This document shows, in pieces, positions 44,648 through 56,600 of a stretch of 64,000 bases of DNA; positions within the stretch are counted from its first letter, which is position 1; every line of letters begins with the position of its first letter. Where the stretch lies: the NCBI RefSeq assembly GCF_001438845.1, contig NZ_JQCL01000055.1, forward strand, positions 26,644 to 90,643. Direction: 5' to 3'. The position numbers and the translations under genes are program-made. Source of the stretch: Lactiplantibacillus xiangfangensis (GTDB taxonomy: Bacteria; Bacillota; Bacilli; Lactobacillales; Lactobacillaceae). The notes under the pieces are model-generated. The model saw only the letters and a list, made by a program, of their open reading frames with translations. It was not told the DNA's origin and did no database searches.

Positions 44648-45320
44648 TTTTCAAACCATCGTTGTAAACCGTGTTACCTTTTTTGAACCAGCATCAATAA
44701 ATGTAACATAAATCTGATGAAAATAGTAGACCTTTTAGCCTTTATTTTCAGATTTAGCTTTTCGCATCACATTTCTTGGTACTCGTCATTGAATGATTGA
44801 TCTACTGTGACTCTCAATAGCCAATTGGATCAATTACTAATCAGTTTTACGGCACGACAACATTAAGCATGATACTCGCGTTTGGATTTGATTGCAAGTC
44901 GTTGCACATATTTTTTAATCAGTTCATGCCATGACGAGCTACTCACAGCAGGCACTCGGCTTTTCTTCTATCATTTATTAATGCCATCTGGACAACGGCT
45001 CACAGTCCACGTACTAGCGTCCACCTCTAATAGTGGTTAATTCACCGTATGCAGTCAACACATTGCTAAAACGCCCTAAAATCGGCATTTCAGACCACAC
45101 CTGATATGCACTTTGTAGAAAATATACATTTTCAAGCTAAATATCCATCCTAGTCACGTCATATACGCGTGATTTGAGTGCCTCTTCAGCATAGAAACGA
45201 ATAACTATGCATTATTAATGACTAAAACACAGGTTATCCTATCAATAGATTACTCATGCCTTAAATTCGTTCGCACTAAGATGCTATATCGGACGGATCT
45301 GGCAAAGCACTTATATGTAC
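44648..45320. other. 670-bp gene-free stretch between rpsJ and fusA
   Basis: No open frame of credible length, ribosome site, RNA gene or repeat was recognised. The sequence is A/T-rich and looks unconstrained. The only structure seen is an imperfect hairpin at 44709-44757 (AAATCT and GAAAATA pairing with TATTTTC and AGATTT). In many Firmicutes fusA, tuf and rpsJ are close together, so a gene may have decayed here, but nothing of it remains readable. Confidence 0.45.
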
Positions 45321-45357
45321 AAAAAAGCCGCTGAGCACGAGGATCAACGACTTTTTT
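45321..45357. terminator. Terminator of rpsL-rpsG-fusA
   Basis: An 8-bp stem with G-T pairs (GTCGTTGA with TCAGCGGC, 9-nt loop), flanked by A- and T-tracts, ends 9 bp from the fusA stop. T-runs on both sides make it potentially bidirectional. Confidence 0.85.
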
Positions 45358-45365
45358 AATCAAGC

Positions 45366-47462
45366 TTATTCGGCAGGAGTACCGCCATTTTTCTTGATAA
45401 TGTCTTCTTGAACAGACTTTGGTACCTTTTCGTAATGATCAAATGTCATTGTGAAGGTCCCACGGCCTTGGGTTGATGAACGTAAGGTCGTAGCATAACC
45501 AAACATTTCAGCCAAAGGAACGAATGCGTGAACTTCTTGTGCGTTCCCACGTTCTTCCATCCCATCGATAGTACCACGACGAGCAGTAACGTGACCCATA
45601 ACATCACCTAAGTAATCTTCTGGGGCAACGATATCAACCTTCATGATAGGTTCAAGGATAACAGGACCAGCTGACTTAGCAGCATTCCGTAAGGCTAATG
45701 AAGCGGCAATCTTGAAGGCTGCTTCACTAGAATCGACATCATGGTAAGAACCATCATATAATTTAGCCTTAACGTCAACTAAAGGATAACCAGCTAAGAC
45801 ACCGTTGGCCATTGATTCCTTCAAACCTTGTTCAACTGAAGGAATGTATTCGCGAGGAACAACCCCACCGACGATGGCATCTTCGAATTCGAAGCCTTTA
45901 CCTTCTTCGTTAGGTGTAAATTCAACCCAAACATCCCCATATTGACCTTTACCACCAGATTGGTGAACGAACTTACCTTGGACCTTAGTGGCCTTGGTGA
46001 AGGTTTCACGGTATGAAACTTGAGGTGCACCAACAGTTGCTTCAACGTTGAATTCACGACGCATCCGGTCAACGATGATGTCCAAATGAAGTTCACCCAT
46101 CCCAGCGATTAAAGTTTCACCAGTTTCAGGGTTAGTTTCAGCCTTGAAAGTAGGATCTTCTTCAGAAAGCTTTTGTAAGGCAACGTTCATCTTGTCTTGG
46201 TCAGCCTTAGTCTTAGGTTCAACGGCAACCTGGATAACTGGGTCAGGGAATTCCATTGATTCCAAATGATATGGATGGTCAATCGAAGTCAATGAGTCAC
46301 CAGTAGTGGTGTTCTTCAACCCAATGGCAGCGGCGATATCACCAGAGAATACTTCTGGGATTTCTTTACGTTGGTTAGAATGCATTTGAAGCAAACGACC
46401 AACACGTTCACGCTTGTCCTTAGTTGCGTTTAAGACGTATGAACCAGATTCCAAAGTCCCTTGGTAAACCCGGATGAAAGTCAAACGACCAACGAATGGG
46501 TCGGTAGCAACCTTAAATGCTAAGGCAGCAAATGGCTTGTCATCACCGGCAATTAAGTCAACTTCTTGATCAGTTTCAGGATCAGTGGCCTTGTATGGCT
46601 TAACATCAAGTGGTGATGGTAAGTAATCCACGGTCGCGTCCATTAACATTTGAATACCCTTGTTCTTGAAAGCTGAACCAGCAAGAACTGGGAAGAATTC
46701 AAGTGCCAAAGTACCTTTACGGATAGCAGCTTTGATTTCTTCTTTAGAAATCTCTTCACCACCAAGGTACTTTTCCATGATGCCATCATCGATGTCAGCT
46801 AAGGCTTCGATCAAGTCATCACGTGCAGCTTGGGCTTCTTCTTTGTATTCGTCAGGAACGTCAACAGTATCCCATTCCGTACCAAGTTCATCTTCATCAT
46901 AAAGATCAGCTTTCATTTCGATTAAGTCAATGACCCCTTCGAAATGATCTTCGGCACCAATTGGTAATTGGATAGCGTGGGCGTTAGCTTGTAAACGATC
47001 ATGGATCGTGCTTACAGAGTACTTGAAGTCCGCACCGATTTTGTCCATCTTGTTAACGAAAACGACCCGAGGAACGTTATACGTTGAGGCTTGACGCCAA
47101 ACCGTTTCAGTTTGAGGTTCAACACCAGCTTGGGCATCCAATACGGCGATCGCACCATCTAAAACCCGAAGTGAACGTTCAACTTCAACAGTGAAGTCAA
47201 CGTGTCCTGGGGTATCGATGATGTTAATCCGATGGTTTTTCCACTGTGCAGTCGTTGCAGCAGAGGTAATGGTAATCCCACGTTCTTGTTCTTGGGCCAT
47301 CCAGTCCATTTGTGAAGCACCATCATGGGTTTCACCAATTTTGTGGATTTTACCAGTATAGTACAAGATACGTTCGGTAGTGGTCGTCTTACCAGCATCA
47401 ATATGGGCCATGATACCAATGTTACGAGTCTTATCGAGTGAAAATTCTCGTGTGTTAGCCAT
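45366..47462 (-). CDS. fusA: Elongation factor G
   Basis: The 698-residue translocation GTPase has G1 [13 protein letters not shown] (residues 18-30), G3 DTPGH (about 83-87) and G4 NKMD (about 137-140), followed by domains II-V. The start is the ATG at 47462 ([14 protein letters not shown]); the frame extends 14 codons further through the ribosome site. The GAGAGGAG site is about 13 bases from this ATG, longer than usual. A promoter between rpsG and fusA (TTGAAA, 17 nt, TATAAA) lets it be expressed apart from rpsL-rpsG. Confidence 0.98.
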   Translation of the reverse strand: MANTREFSLDKTRNIGIMAHIDAGKTTTTERILYYTGKIHKIGETHDGASQMDWMAQEQERGITITSAATTAQWKNHRINIIDTPGHVDFTVEVERSLRVLDGAIAVLDAQAGVEPQTETVWRQASTYNVPRVVFVNKMDKIGADFKYSVSTIHDRLQANAHAIQLPIGAEDHFEGVIDLIEMKADLYDEDELGTEWDTVDVPDEYKEEAQAARDDLIEALADIDDGIMEKYLGGEEISKEEIKAAIRKGTLALEFFPVLAGSAFKNKGIQMLMDATVDYLPSPLDVKPYKATDPETDQEVDLIAGDDKPFAALAFKVATDPFVGRLTFIRVYQGTLESGSYVLNATKDKRERVGRLLQMHSNQRKEIPEVFSGDIAAAIGLKNTTTGDSLTSIDHPYHLESMEFPDPVIQVAVEPKTKADQDKMNVALQKLSEEDPTFKAETNPETGETLIAGMGELHLDIIVDRMRREFNVEATVGAPQVSYRETFTKATKVQGKFVHQSGGKGQYGDVWVEFTPNEEGKGFEFEDAIVGGVVPREYIPSVEQGLKESMANGVLAGYPLVDVKAKLYDGSYHDVDSSEAAFKIAASLALRNAAKSAGPVILEPIMKVDIVAPEDYLGDVMGHVTARRGTIDGMEERGNAQEVHAFVPLAEMFGYATTLRSSTQGRGTFTMTFDHYEKVPKSVQEDIIKKNGGTPAE

Positions 47463-47515
47463 AAGAAATGTGTTACTCCTCTCAATATTAAATAGAATTA
47501 ACAATAAAACCTAAT

Positions 47516-47544
47516 TTTATAGGTAAGCATAAAACTTTTTTCAA
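47516..47544 (-). promoter_or_regulatory. Promoter in the rpsG-fusA gap
   Basis: TTGAAA (47539-47544), 17-nt spacer and TATAAA (47516-47521) on the minus strand. Upstream of it are a GTTAAAG-CTTTAAC hairpin (47597-47615) and a CTATATG/CATATA dyad, which may be an attenuator after rpsG. Confidence 0.65.
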
Positions 47545-47630
47545 AAAATGACTACTATATGCTCACATATAATAGCCACCTTGTTGTTGCGTTTTAGTTA
47601 AAGGCGAGCTTTAACCAAATCACAGAAATA

Positions 47631-48101
47631 TTACCAACGATAATGTGCAAAGGCACGGTTGGCTTCTGCCATACGGTGAGTATCTTCACGTTTCTTAACG
47701 GAAGCACCGGTATTGTTAGCAGCATCCATGATTTCACGAGCTAACCGGTCGGACATTGTATGTTCGCCACGTGAGCGAGCATATTGGGTAATCCAACGAA
47801 GGCCTAAGGTCGTTTTACGGTCTGGGCGAACTTCGATTGGAACTTGGTAGTTAGAACCACCAACACGGCGGGCCTTAACTTCAAGTACTGGCATAACGTT
47901 CTTCATAGCTTCTTCGAAGACATCTAAAGGTTCGTTACCAGTTTGTTCTTTAATTTGATCAAACGCATCGTATAAGATGGTTGATGCAGTACCACGTTTA
48001 CCATCTAACATTAAGTGGTTAATTAAACGCGTTACTAACTTAGAATTATACATTGGATCTGGCAAAACTTCGCGCTTTGCTGGTGCACCTTTTCTTGGCA
48101 T
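47631..48101 (-). CDS. rpsG: 30S ribosomal protein uS7
   Basis: The 156-residue S7 starts [21 protein letters not shown] and carries [27 protein letters not shown] core and the end [15 protein letters not shown]. It nucleates assembly of the 30S head and lies 16 bp after rpsL. Confidence 0.98.
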   Translation of the reverse strand: MPRKGAPAKREVLPDPMYNSKLVTRLINHLMLDGKRGTASTILYDAFDQIKEQTGNEPLDVFEEAMKNVMPVLEVKARRVGGSNYQVPIEVRPDRKTTLGLRWITQYARSRGEHTMSDRLAREIMDAANNTGASVKKREDTHRMAEANRAFAHYRW

Positions 48102-48117
48102 TTAACTTACCTCCTTA

Positions 48118-48531
48118 TTATTTCTTTGGCTTTTTGGTACCGTACTTGGAACGGCTTTGGCGACGATCTTCGACACCAGCAGTATCAAGAGTACCACGGA
48201 TAACATGGTAACGTACACCAGGTAAATCCTTAACACGACCACCACGAATTAAAACAACACTATGTTCTTGGAGGTTATGACCAATACCAGGAATGTAAGC
48301 TGTAACTTCGATTAAGTTTGATAAACGTACACGTGCGTATTTCCGTAAAGCTGAGTTAGGCTTCTTAGGAGTCATGGTACCGACACGAGTAGCAACCCCA
48401 CGTTTTTGTGGTGCTGGGTTCTTAGTTGCAACCTTCTTGTAACTGTTATACCCAAAGTTTAAAGCTGGGGCATTTGATTTTGATACTTTAGTTTTACGAC
48501 CTTTACGAATTAATTGGTTAATTGTAGGCAT
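48118..48531 (-). CDS. rpsL: 30S ribosomal protein uS12
   Basis: The 137-residue S12 starts [19 protein letters not shown]. The decoding-centre loop [19 protein letters not shown] has the wild-type lysines of streptomycin-sensitive forms, and [16 protein letters not shown] is intact. It is first gene of the str operon, with AAGGAGG upstream and a long structured leader. Confidence 0.98.
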   Translation of the reverse strand: MPTINQLIRKGRKTKVSKSNAPALNFGYNSYKKVATKNPAPQKRGVATRVGTMTPKKPNSALRKYARVRLSNLIEVTAYIPGIGHNLQEHSVVLIRGGRVKDLPGVRYHVIRGTLDTAGVEDRRQSRSKYGTKKPKK

Positions 48532-48697
48532 ATTCTAAAGTGTCCTCCTTCCAAAATTGTCTGAGTTTAAGTCCACACATCCAGGTGGTTCTTTTTTAAA
48601 TAAAAAAATGACACCGAGACGATGGCGCTTGTGCGATAAGCCGACCAGTCAGCATGTCTGTATTCCTGATACAGGAATCTGTCTGCAAAAAGCACCT
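48532..48697 (-). promoter_or_regulatory. Leader of the str operon
   Basis: About 165 nt precede rpsL. A perfect ATTCCTG-TAT-CAGGAAT hairpin (48662-48678) lies close to the predicted start, and the GC-rich middle can fold further. A regulatory role is inferred. Confidence 0.5.
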
Positions 48698-48703
48698 TTA
48701 CTA

Positions 48704-48732
48704 AGGTAACACGGAGATGCCGACGCTGTCAA
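48704..48732 (-). promoter_or_regulatory. Promoter of rpsL-rpsG
   Basis: A perfect -35 TTGACA (48727-48732), 17-nt spacer and TTACCT (48704-48709) on the minus strand. Confidence 0.75.
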
Positions 48733-48855
48733 CTCAAAATGTAAGTTATCTGTCGATTTTCACACCCACCGTGCCTGTTTGCAAGCAATCAGCTTAACCG
48801 CACGGACGGGGTCCACGCTTGCGTAATTACTAATTAGACAGGGGTGAAAACAACA

Positions 48856-49539
48856 ATGCTTCTATTATATAGTATTCTCTTTATTTTGGGTACCTGTATC
48901 GGCTCTTTTATTACTTGTATGGCGGAACGGACTTGCAGCGTAGCGCCTGTTCCCGACACCAACCGGTCATTTTGTCCCCATTGTTACCACCGATTACGTC
49001 CTTGGCAACTCATTCCACTACTAGGCGTTTTACTCCAACGCGGGCGTTGCTTTGACTGCCAACACGCGATCAATCTCCGCTCAACTTACTTAGAGCTTCT
49101 TTGTGGTGGGTTACTCGTCGTAACTTATCCGCATGATTTCTGGACCAGCGCCCCACTGCTGCTAGGCTACGGGGTCCTACTCTTCAACAGTATCACCGAT
49201 CAGCTGAACTTTGCCGTCTACCCTTATACCCTAGTACTCCCTGGCATCTTAGGCTTGCTCCATCATCGACCAATCATGAGCGTACCGTTACTGATCTTGA
49301 TTGGGCTGCTCATTGTCCTCTTCTGCTTGGCACGTTACACGGATAAATTCGGCATGGGCGACGTTGACGTCCTCATCCTACTTGCGTGTCTTGCCCCACC
49401 GACTGCTGTCATCACTAGTCTAACTTTGGCAGCGGTCGCGGCACTAGTAATCTTTACGTGTCGGCGGCACCCTGGTCGCCTCCCCTTTGTCCCGTTCATC
49501 ACATGGGGATTTATTTTTTATACGCAGTTACTGTCATGA
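48856..49539 (+). CDS. comC: Prepilin peptidase (A24 family, ComC-like)
   Basis: The 227-residue membrane aspartyl protease would cleave and N-methylate type IV-like pseudopilins, such as ComGC of the competence machinery. It has the N-terminal ILGTCIGSFITCMAER segment, two zinc-type Cys pairs (Cys40/Cys43 in FCPHC, Cys65/Cys68 in RCFDC) and both catalytic aspartates: Asp115 in SITDQ and Asp169 in the GMGD motif. It is full length. The ATG at 48856 is chosen, 8 bases after AGGGGTGA; the GTG at 48844 lies in that site. It is alone on the plus strand between the str operon and rpoC. The comG genes are not in the window. Confidence 0.9.
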   Translation: MLLLYSILFILGTCIGSFITCMAERTCSVAPVPDTNRSFCPHCYHRLRPWQLIPLLGVLLQRGRCFDCQHAINLRSTYLELLCGGLLVVTYPHDFWTSAPLLLGYGVLLFNSITDQLNFAVYPYTLVLPGILGLLHHRPIMSVPLLILIGLLIVLFCLARYTDKFGMGDVDVLILLACLAPPTAVITSLTLAAVAALVIFTCRRHPGRLPFVPFITWGFIFYTQLLS

Positions 49540-49764
49540 TAATACAATCAGAATCCAGTCCGATCACGCCGATAACTTGCGGTCGTGGGACCGATTCAAG
49601 TCTGGAGCAATTGCAAAACACGCAACTATCCCTGACCGTTCATGGTTTAGTCCAAAAAAGCTTACCAATCTAACACACCTCCGCGACCGATGTTATCAAC
49701 GCCAACCCCTTCTTATGCACTAAATTAGCCTGGACAATAACAACATGCAAAATATACTTAGCGG

Positions 49765-49921
49765 AGGCGGACAGAGTTGGTGTGCTGTGTCGGCAATATT
49801 GGCCGGTGGTTCTTAGCCGATATTGTGGGGCGCCTCAAAGACGTGGTTTATCGGCTTTGAAGCGAGGCCCCAGACCGCATCATGGCTGGGGCCGTCCCCC
49901 ATAGCACCCAATTCTGTCCGC
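49765..49921. repeat. Cloverleaf-like structured intergenic element, second copy type
   Basis: An outer stem pairs 49765-49788 with 49898-49921 (GGCGGACAGA at the base, one-base bulge). Inside are three hairpins: 49793-49802/49815-49824 (10 bp), TCAAAG/CTTTGA (49834-49839/49854-49859) and a perfect 8-bp GGCCCCAG/CTGGGGCC (49865-49872/49885-49892). Architecture resembles the element at 30066, and its left arm resembles the fragment at 29871. The 225 bp before it contain no credible gene. Confidence 0.75.
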
Positions 49922-49979
49922 CGGAGCACGGTATTAATGATAGGTGACTTTAGGACTTTCAACCTTTAATTATGTATTC

Positions 49980-50011
49980 AAAAAGGACGACCATCGCTGG
50001 TCGCCCTTTTT
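49980..50011. terminator. Terminator of rpoB-rpoC
   Basis: A 14-bp stem (AAAAAGGGCGACCA with TGGTCGTCCTTTTT, one G-T pair) around a GCGA loop, 17 bp after the rpoC stop. A/T tracts on both sides allow action in both directions. Confidence 0.88.
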
Positions 50012-50028
50012 GGTTTAAGACGTCACAA

Positions 50029-53000
50029 TTACTTGCTCGTGTCTTGTTCTTGCATTTGTTTTTCAAGATCACTGATTGAGTAAACCCCATCAGCAACGTT
50101 GCCAACTTCCTTAGGCTTGATATGACGATAAATCGGCATACCAGTCCCGGCAGGAATAATCTTACCAATGATAACATTTTCCTTAAGACCGATCAGTGGA
50201 TCGTTCTTACCACGGATAGCAGCATCGGTTAAGACCCGTGTCGTTTCTTGGAATGAAGCCGCTGATAAGAAACTGTTCGTTTCAAGGGCAGCCTTAGTAA
50301 TCCCCAAGATAACTGGACGAGACGTTGCAGGAATACCGCCGGCAATCAAGGTCTTGTAGTTTTCGTCCTTGAAGTCCGCAATATCCATTAAGGTCCCTGG
50401 CAAGACGTCGGTATCGCCCGGATCCATGACCCGAACTTTACGTAACATCTGACGAATCATGATTTCAACGTGCTTATCGCCAATTTCAACCCCTTGCATC
50501 CGGTAAACCCGTTGGACTTCACGGAGCAAGTAGTTTTCAGTTGATAAGACGTCGCGTACTTGAATCAATTGCTTAGGATCGATTGACCCAACGTTCAAGG
50601 CAGCACCACGGTGAATAAAGTCGCCTTCACTAACCGCCATCCGTGCTGTCAACGGTAAAGTATAAGTCCGGGTATCAGTTTCACCCTTAACCGTAACTTC
50701 CTTCGTCCGTTCAGCTGGGTTTTCTTCGATCGATTGAACTGTCCCAGTAACTTCGGTAATTTCGGCACGACCTTTAGGATTACGTGATTCAACAATTTCT
50801 TGCACACGTGGTAACCCTTGGGTAATATCGTCTCCGGCAACACCACCAGTATGGAAAGTCCGCATGGTAAGTTGAGTACCGGGTTCACCGATTGATTGAG
50901 CGGCAACCGTACCAACGGCTTCGCCGACTTCAACTTCGTCACCAGTAGCCATGTTACGGCCGTAACAGTGTTCACAAACCCCATGTTTCGTGTTGCAAGT
51001 AAAGGCTGAACGAATCGTTACTTCAGTCACACCAGCATCAACGATCTTTTGGGCTAATTCTTCGTCGATCATAACGTTGTTACCAACGATTTCATCATGA
51101 GTTTCAGGATCGAAGACCGTCTTCATCGTGTAACGACCTAAAATCCGGTCGTACAATGGTTCGATGACTTCGTTGCCATCCATGATGGCACTGATCCGTA
51201 AACCACGGTCAGTCCCACAATCCTTTTCACGCACGATAACATCTTGGGCAACGTCGACCAAACGACGAGTCAAGTAACCTGAGTTGGCAGTCTTCAAGGC
51301 CGTATCGGTCATACCTTTACGGGCCCCATGGGTAGAAATAAACATTTCCAAGACAGACAAACCTTCACGGAAGTTAGACAAGATAGGCAATTCCATGATC
51401 TTCCCGTTAGGGGCGGCCATCAAACCACGCATACCAGCTAATTGAGTAAAGTTTGAGATGTTACCACGGGCACCAGAATCACTCATCATGAAGATAGGGT
51501 TATCTGGACTGAAACTTTCAACCAGTTTTTGTTGAATTTGGTCCTTAGCGTCGTTCCAGACACCAATGACCCGTTCATAACGTTCGTCATCGGTAATTAA
51601 ACCACGACGGAACTGTTTTGAAATCGTGTTAACTTGCTTATGGGCAGCGTCGATGATTGCTGGCTTTTCTTTTAAGTCGGTAATATCGGCAACCCCAACC
51701 GTCAAACCAGACTTAGTTGAAATGTTGTAACCTAAGTCCTTCATGCGGTCAAGCAAGAGTGACGTTGCCGTCACGTGATATTGTTTGTAAACTTCGGCGA
51801 TAATATCAGCCAAGAAGCCCTTCTTAAATGGCATCAAAAGTTCTTGTCCATCTAAGAATTGATGAATATCTTCACCAGGCTTCAAGAAGTACCGATCCGG
51901 AGTCCCATCAATCAAGTTATCGTTGGTTGGTTCGTTCAAGTAAGGGAACTTGTTAGGCAAAATGTTGTTAAAGATTGCCTTACCAACCGTCGTTACCAAG
52001 ATTTCTGATTTTTGTTCGTCAGTAAATGGCTTTTCAGGCATTGATGAGGCTTGAAGACCAATCCGGGTGTGCATGTGCACGTAACCAGCTTGGTAAGCTT
52101 TTTGAGCTTCGTTCAAGTCTTTAAAGATCATCCCTTCGCCTTCACGACCAACTTCTTCAGTCGTCAAGTAGTAGTTACCGATAACCATATCTTGAGATGG
52201 CGTAACAACGGGTTTCCCGTCCTTAGGCGCCAAAATATGGTGGGCAGCTAACATTAATAGCCGTGCTTCAGCTTGCGCCTCATCTGATAAAGGCAAGTGA
52301 ATGGCCATTTGGTCCCCATCGAAATCGGCGTTGTAAGCTTCACAAGCCAATGGATGTAACCGCATCGCTTTACCACTAACCAAGACAGGTTCAAACGCTT
52401 GAATCCCTAAACGGTGAAGCGTAGGGGCCCGGTTCAACAGAACGGGATGTTCCTTGATGACGTCTTCTAAGACGCCCCAAACATCATCGTCTGCCCGTTC
52501 GATCTTACGCTTAGCGTTCTTAATGTTAGAAGCTAATTCACGTTTAACCAATTCTTTCATAATGAACGGCTTGAATAATTCCAACGCCATTTGACGAGGA
52601 AGACCCATTTGGTTCATCTTCAAGAAAGGACCAACGTCGATAACGGAACGACCAGAATAGTCAACCCGCTTACCAAGTAAGTTTTGACGGAACCGACCTT
52701 GCTTCCCTTTCAACATGTGTGAAAGAGACTTCAATGGACGGTTACCAGGACCGGCAACGGGACGGCCACGCCGACCGTTATCGATCAAGGCATCAACGGC
52801 TTCTTGGAGCATCCGCTTTTCGTTTTGAACAATAATACCAGGGGCATTTAAGTCCAATAAACGCTTCAAACGGTTGTTACGGTTGATTACCCGACGGTAC
52901 AAATCGTTCAAGTCAGAAGTGGCGAAACGGCCACCTTCCAATTGAACCATTGGCCGAAGATCCGGTGGGATAACCGGGATAGCATCCATTACCATCCAAG

Positions 53001-53670
53001 CTGGTTCATTACCAGACGTAATGAAAGCTTCAACGATATCAAGCCGACGAACGGCTCGCGTCCGTTTTTGACCTGAAGCTTCCTTCAAGGCTTCCTTCAA
53101 ATCACGCGCTTCTTTTTCAAGATCCACGTTATTTAATAAGCGCTTGATGGCTTCAGCACCCATTTCAGCATCAAATTCATTGCCGTATTGGGCTTTCTTT
53201 TCACGGTATTCACGTTCTGAAAGCAATTGCTTCTTTTCAAGTGGCGTATTACCAGATTCGATAACGACGTATGAAGCGAAGTAAATGATTTCTTCAAGTG
53301 CACGGGGGCTCATGTCTAACACTAAGCCCATCCGGCTAGGGATACCCTTAAAGTACCAGATGTGTGTCACTGGTGCGGCGAGTTCGATATGACCCATCCG
53401 TTCACGACGAACTTTAGAACGGGTTACTTCGACCCCACACCGGTCACAGACGATACCCTTATAACGAATCCGTTTGTATTTACCACAAGCACATTCCCAA
53501 TCCTTAGTAGGACCGAAAATCCGTTCGTCAAACAGACCGTCTTTTTCAGGTTTCAATGTCCGGTAGTTAATGGTTTCCGGCTTTTTGACTTCGCCATATG
53601 ACCAGCTGCGGATCTTGTCTGGTGATGCCAGACCGATCTGCATGCTTTCAAACTTGTTGACATCGATCAA
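50029..53670 (-). CDS. rpoC: RNA polymerase beta' subunit
   Basis: The 1213-residue subunit starts with TTG at 53670 ([22 protein letters not shown]) after GGGAGG. It carries the N-terminal zinc site ([20 protein letters not shown], about residues 60-79), the catalytic NADFDGDQM loop that binds the active-site magnesium (near residue 450) and the second zinc site in [13 protein letters not shown]. It forms the active centre with RpoB, encoded 17 bp upstream. Confidence 0.98.
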   Translation of the reverse strand: MIDVNKFESMQIGLASPDKIRSWSYGEVKKPETINYRTLKPEKDGLFDERIFGPTKDWECACGKYKRIRYKGIVCDRCGVEVTRSKVRRERMGHIELAAPVTHIWYFKGIPSRMGLVLDMSPRALEEIIYFASYVVIESGNTPLEKKQLLSEREYREKKAQYGNEFDAEMGAEAIKRLLNNVDLEKEARDLKEALKEASGQKRTRAVRRLDIVEAFITSGNEPAWMVMDAIPVIPPDLRPMVQLEGGRFATSDLNDLYRRVINRNNRLKRLLDLNAPGIIVQNEKRMLQEAVDALIDNGRRGRPVAGPGNRPLKSLSHMLKGKQGRFRQNLLGKRVDYSGRSVIDVGPFLKMNQMGLPRQMALELFKPFIMKELVKRELASNIKNAKRKIERADDDVWGVLEDVIKEHPVLLNRAPTLHRLGIQAFEPVLVSGKAMRLHPLACEAYNADFDGDQMAIHLPLSDEAQAEARLLMLAAHHILAPKDGKPVVTPSQDMVIGNYYLTTEEVGREGEGMIFKDLNEAQKAYQAGYVHMHTRIGLQASSMPEKPFTDEQKSEILVTTVGKAIFNNILPNKFPYLNEPTNDNLIDGTPDRYFLKPGEDIHQFLDGQELLMPFKKGFLADIIAEVYKQYHVTATSLLLDRMKDLGYNISTKSGLTVGVADITDLKEKPAIIDAAHKQVNTISKQFRRGLITDDERYERVIGVWNDAKDQIQQKLVESFSPDNPIFMMSDSGARGNISNFTQLAGMRGLMAAPNGKIMELPILSNFREGLSVLEMFISTHGARKGMTDTALKTANSGYLTRRLVDVAQDVIVREKDCGTDRGLRISAIMDGNEVIEPLYDRILGRYTMKTVFDPETHDEIVGNNVMIDEELAQKIVDAGVTEVTIRSAFTCNTKHGVCEHCYGRNMATGDEVEVGEAVGTVAAQSIGEPGTQLTMRTFHTGGVAGDDITQGLPRVQEIVESRNPKGRAEITEVTGTVQSIEENPAERTKEVTVKGETDTRTYTLPLTARMAVSEGDFIHRGAALNVGSIDPKQLIQVRDVLSTENYLLREVQRVYRMQGVEIGDKHVEIMIRQMLRKVRVMDPGDTDVLPGTLMDIADFKDENYKTLIAGGIPATSRPVILGITKAALETNSFLSAASFQETTRVLTDAAIRGKNDPLIGLKENVIIGKIIPAGTGMPIYRHIKPKEVGNVADGVYSISDLEKQMQEQDTSK

Positions 53671-53687
53671 AGGACCGACCTCCCTTT

Positions 53688-56600
53688 TTATTGATTATCC
53701 TGGTGCGCGTTCGTTGTCGCTTCAGTCGTTGTACTGTCAGTCTTAGCTGACTTATCAGCGGCCTTTTGTTGTTGTTCTTGTTGGAATTTGCTTAGGGCAT
53801 CCACGTTAACGACTTCATCGTCGTCATCGTCCATGTCACGCAATTCAATTTCTTTATCTTCAGCATCTAGAACCTTCATATCAAGGCCTAATGCTTGTAA
53901 TTCTTTAACCAGCACGCGGAATGATTCCGGCACACCTGGCTTAGGAATTGGTTCGCCCTTAACGATGGCTTCATAGGTCTTAACACGACCAACCACGTCA
54001 TCGGACTTGTAAGTCAAGATTTCTTGAAGGGTGTAGGCTGCCCCGTACGCTTCAAGTGCCCAAACTTCCATTTCACCAAACCGTTGCCCACCAAATTGCG
54101 CTTTCCCACCAAGTGGTTGTTGCGTAACTAATGAGTAAGGTCCAATAGAACGAGCATGGATCTTATCATCGACCATGTGACTAAGTTTCATATAGTGCAT
54201 GACCCCAACGGCAATTCGCTTGTCGAAAGGTTCACCGGTCCGACCATCGTAGACGATTGACTTACCGTCTTCGTCGACACCGGCTTCACGAACAGCTTTC
54301 CAAATATCGGAATCGCGGGCCCCATCAAAGACGGGGGTTGCCATGTGGATACCGAGCTTACGTGCGGCCATCCCCAAATGCAATTCCAAAACTTGTCCAA
54401 TGTTCATACGTGAAGGCACACCCATGGGACTCAACATGATATCGATTGGCGTACCATCTGGCATGTAAGGCATGTCTTCTTGAGGAACCACGATTGAAAC
54501 GGTCCCTTTGTTACCATGCCGTCCGGCCATCTTGTCACCAACTTGGATCTTACGTTTTTGCGCGATGTAGACCCGAACCATCATGTTAACACCAGGAGAA
54601 AGTTCATCACCGTTTTCACGCGTGAAGATCTTAACATCCTGGATAATTCCGCCGCCACCATGAGGAACCCGAAGTGAGGTATCACGGACTTCACGGGCCT
54701 TTTCACCAAAGATTGCGTGTAATAAACGTTCTTCAGCTGATAATTCCGTAACCCCTTTAGGCGTTACCTTACCAACTAAAATGTCGCCATCTTTAACTTC
54801 GGCACCGATCCGGATAATCCCGTCTTCGTCCAAGTTCTTCAAAGCATCTTCCCCAACGTTAGGGATTTCGCGAGTCATTTCTTCAGGTCCAAGCTTCGTA
54901 TCCCGTGCTTCTGATTCATATTCTTCAATATGAATTGAAGTATAAACATCTTCGCGAACTAAACGTTCGTTAATGATGATGGCATCTTCGAAGTTGTAAC
55001 CATTCCAAGTCATGAAGGCAACTAATGGGTTTTGACCTAAGGCTAATTCCCCGCCTTCCATGGCTGGCCCATCGGCTAAGACTTCGTCATTGTCAACGTG
55101 ATCGCCGACTTTAACGATTGGCCGTTGGTTGTAGTTCTTACCACCGTTTGAACGGCGGAACTTCATTAATTTGTAAGTGTCTAATGAACCATCGTCACGC
55201 CGAACACGTACTTCACGTGCGTCAACGTATTCAACAGTCCCGTCATGACGACAGATCAAAGCGATCCCAGAGTCATGCGCCGCTTTATATTCGATCCCAG
55301 TCCCGATTAAAGGCGCGTGTGGATCAACCAGCGGAACAGCTTGCCGTTGCATGTTGGCACCCATTAAGGCACGGTTAGAGTCATCGTTTTCCAAGAAAGG
55401 AATACATGCCGTAGCGACGGCAACCACTTGTTTAGGTGAAACGTCCATGTAATCGACATTTTCGATTGACGTTTCCAAGTTTTCTTCCTTTTCACGGGCC
55501 AAAACAGTGTCATCAACGAATGAACCATCATCGTTTAATGGTGAGTTCGCTTGCGCAATAACAAATTGGTCTTCTTCGTCGGCTGCCAAGTAATCGATCT
55601 TGTCGGTAACCTTATGAGTTGTCCAATCGACACGACGGTAAGGCGTTTCGATGAACCCATAACGGTTAACCTTGGCGTAAGAAGCCAAACTGTTAATCAA
55701 ACCAATGTTAGGGCCTTCAGGAGTTTCGATTGGGCACATCCGACCGTAGTGGGTATAGTGCACATCACGAACTTCATATCCGGCACGATCACGAGTCAAA
55801 CCACCAGGTCCTAAGGCTGATAAACGACGCTTATGCGTTAATTCACCTAATGGGTTGGTTTGATCCATGAATTGTGACAATTGTGATGAACCAAAGAATT
55901 CTTTGATTGAGGCAACCACTGGACGAATGTTGATCAATTGTTGTGGCGTTACCGTCGCAGCGTCTTGAATGGACATCCGTTCACGCACAACCCGTTCCAT
56001 CCGGGATAACCCGATCCGGAATTGGTTTTGCAAGAGTTCACCGACAGAACGAATCCGACGGTTACCCAAGTGATCAATATCATCAGTCGTTCCAAGACCT
56101 TCTTGTAAGTTAAAGAAGTAGTTAATGGAAGCAATGATATCAGCAGGCACAATGTGCTTGAACTTCAAATCAATGTTGGCATTACCAATCACATTGAGCA
56201 CCTTTTCAGGGTCATTTTGTGAATAAACTTTAACCACTTGTAAGACCATTGGGTTGGTTACAACTGATTCATCAGAAGGCGTGTAAGTAATCGTCTTGAA
56301 ATCATCACGTTCCAAGTATGGTGCTAACTTAGCCATGACGTTCTTGTCGATGACGTCGCCCTTTTGTGCAATAACTTCACCAGTGTCAGGATCGGCTAAG
56401 GTTTCAGCTAAGGTCAGACCAGTTAAACGGGTCTTCATACTTAACTTCTTGTTAACCTTGTAACGACCAACTGGTGCAAAGTCATAACGCTTTGGATCAA
56501 AGAAGCGTGCAGTTAACAAACTCCGTGAACTGTCAGCGGTCTTTGGTTCACCAGGACGTAGCCGTTCGTAGATATCCTTTAAGGATTCTTCGACACGGGA

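Noticed and set aside
44379..44654. Minus-strand 91-residue open frame over the S10 leader
   Set aside because: It covers the rpsJ promoter and leader hairpin and overlaps rpsJ in another frame; the structure explains the sequence better.
48844..48855. GTG at 48844 as start of the prepilin peptidase
   Set aside because: The AGGGGTGA ribosome site overlaps this codon; the ATG at 48856 has correct spacing.
49458..49723. Short plus-strand open frames overlapping and following comC
   Set aside because: They run out of frame from the gene end into non-coding sequence, without ribosome sites or recognisable content.
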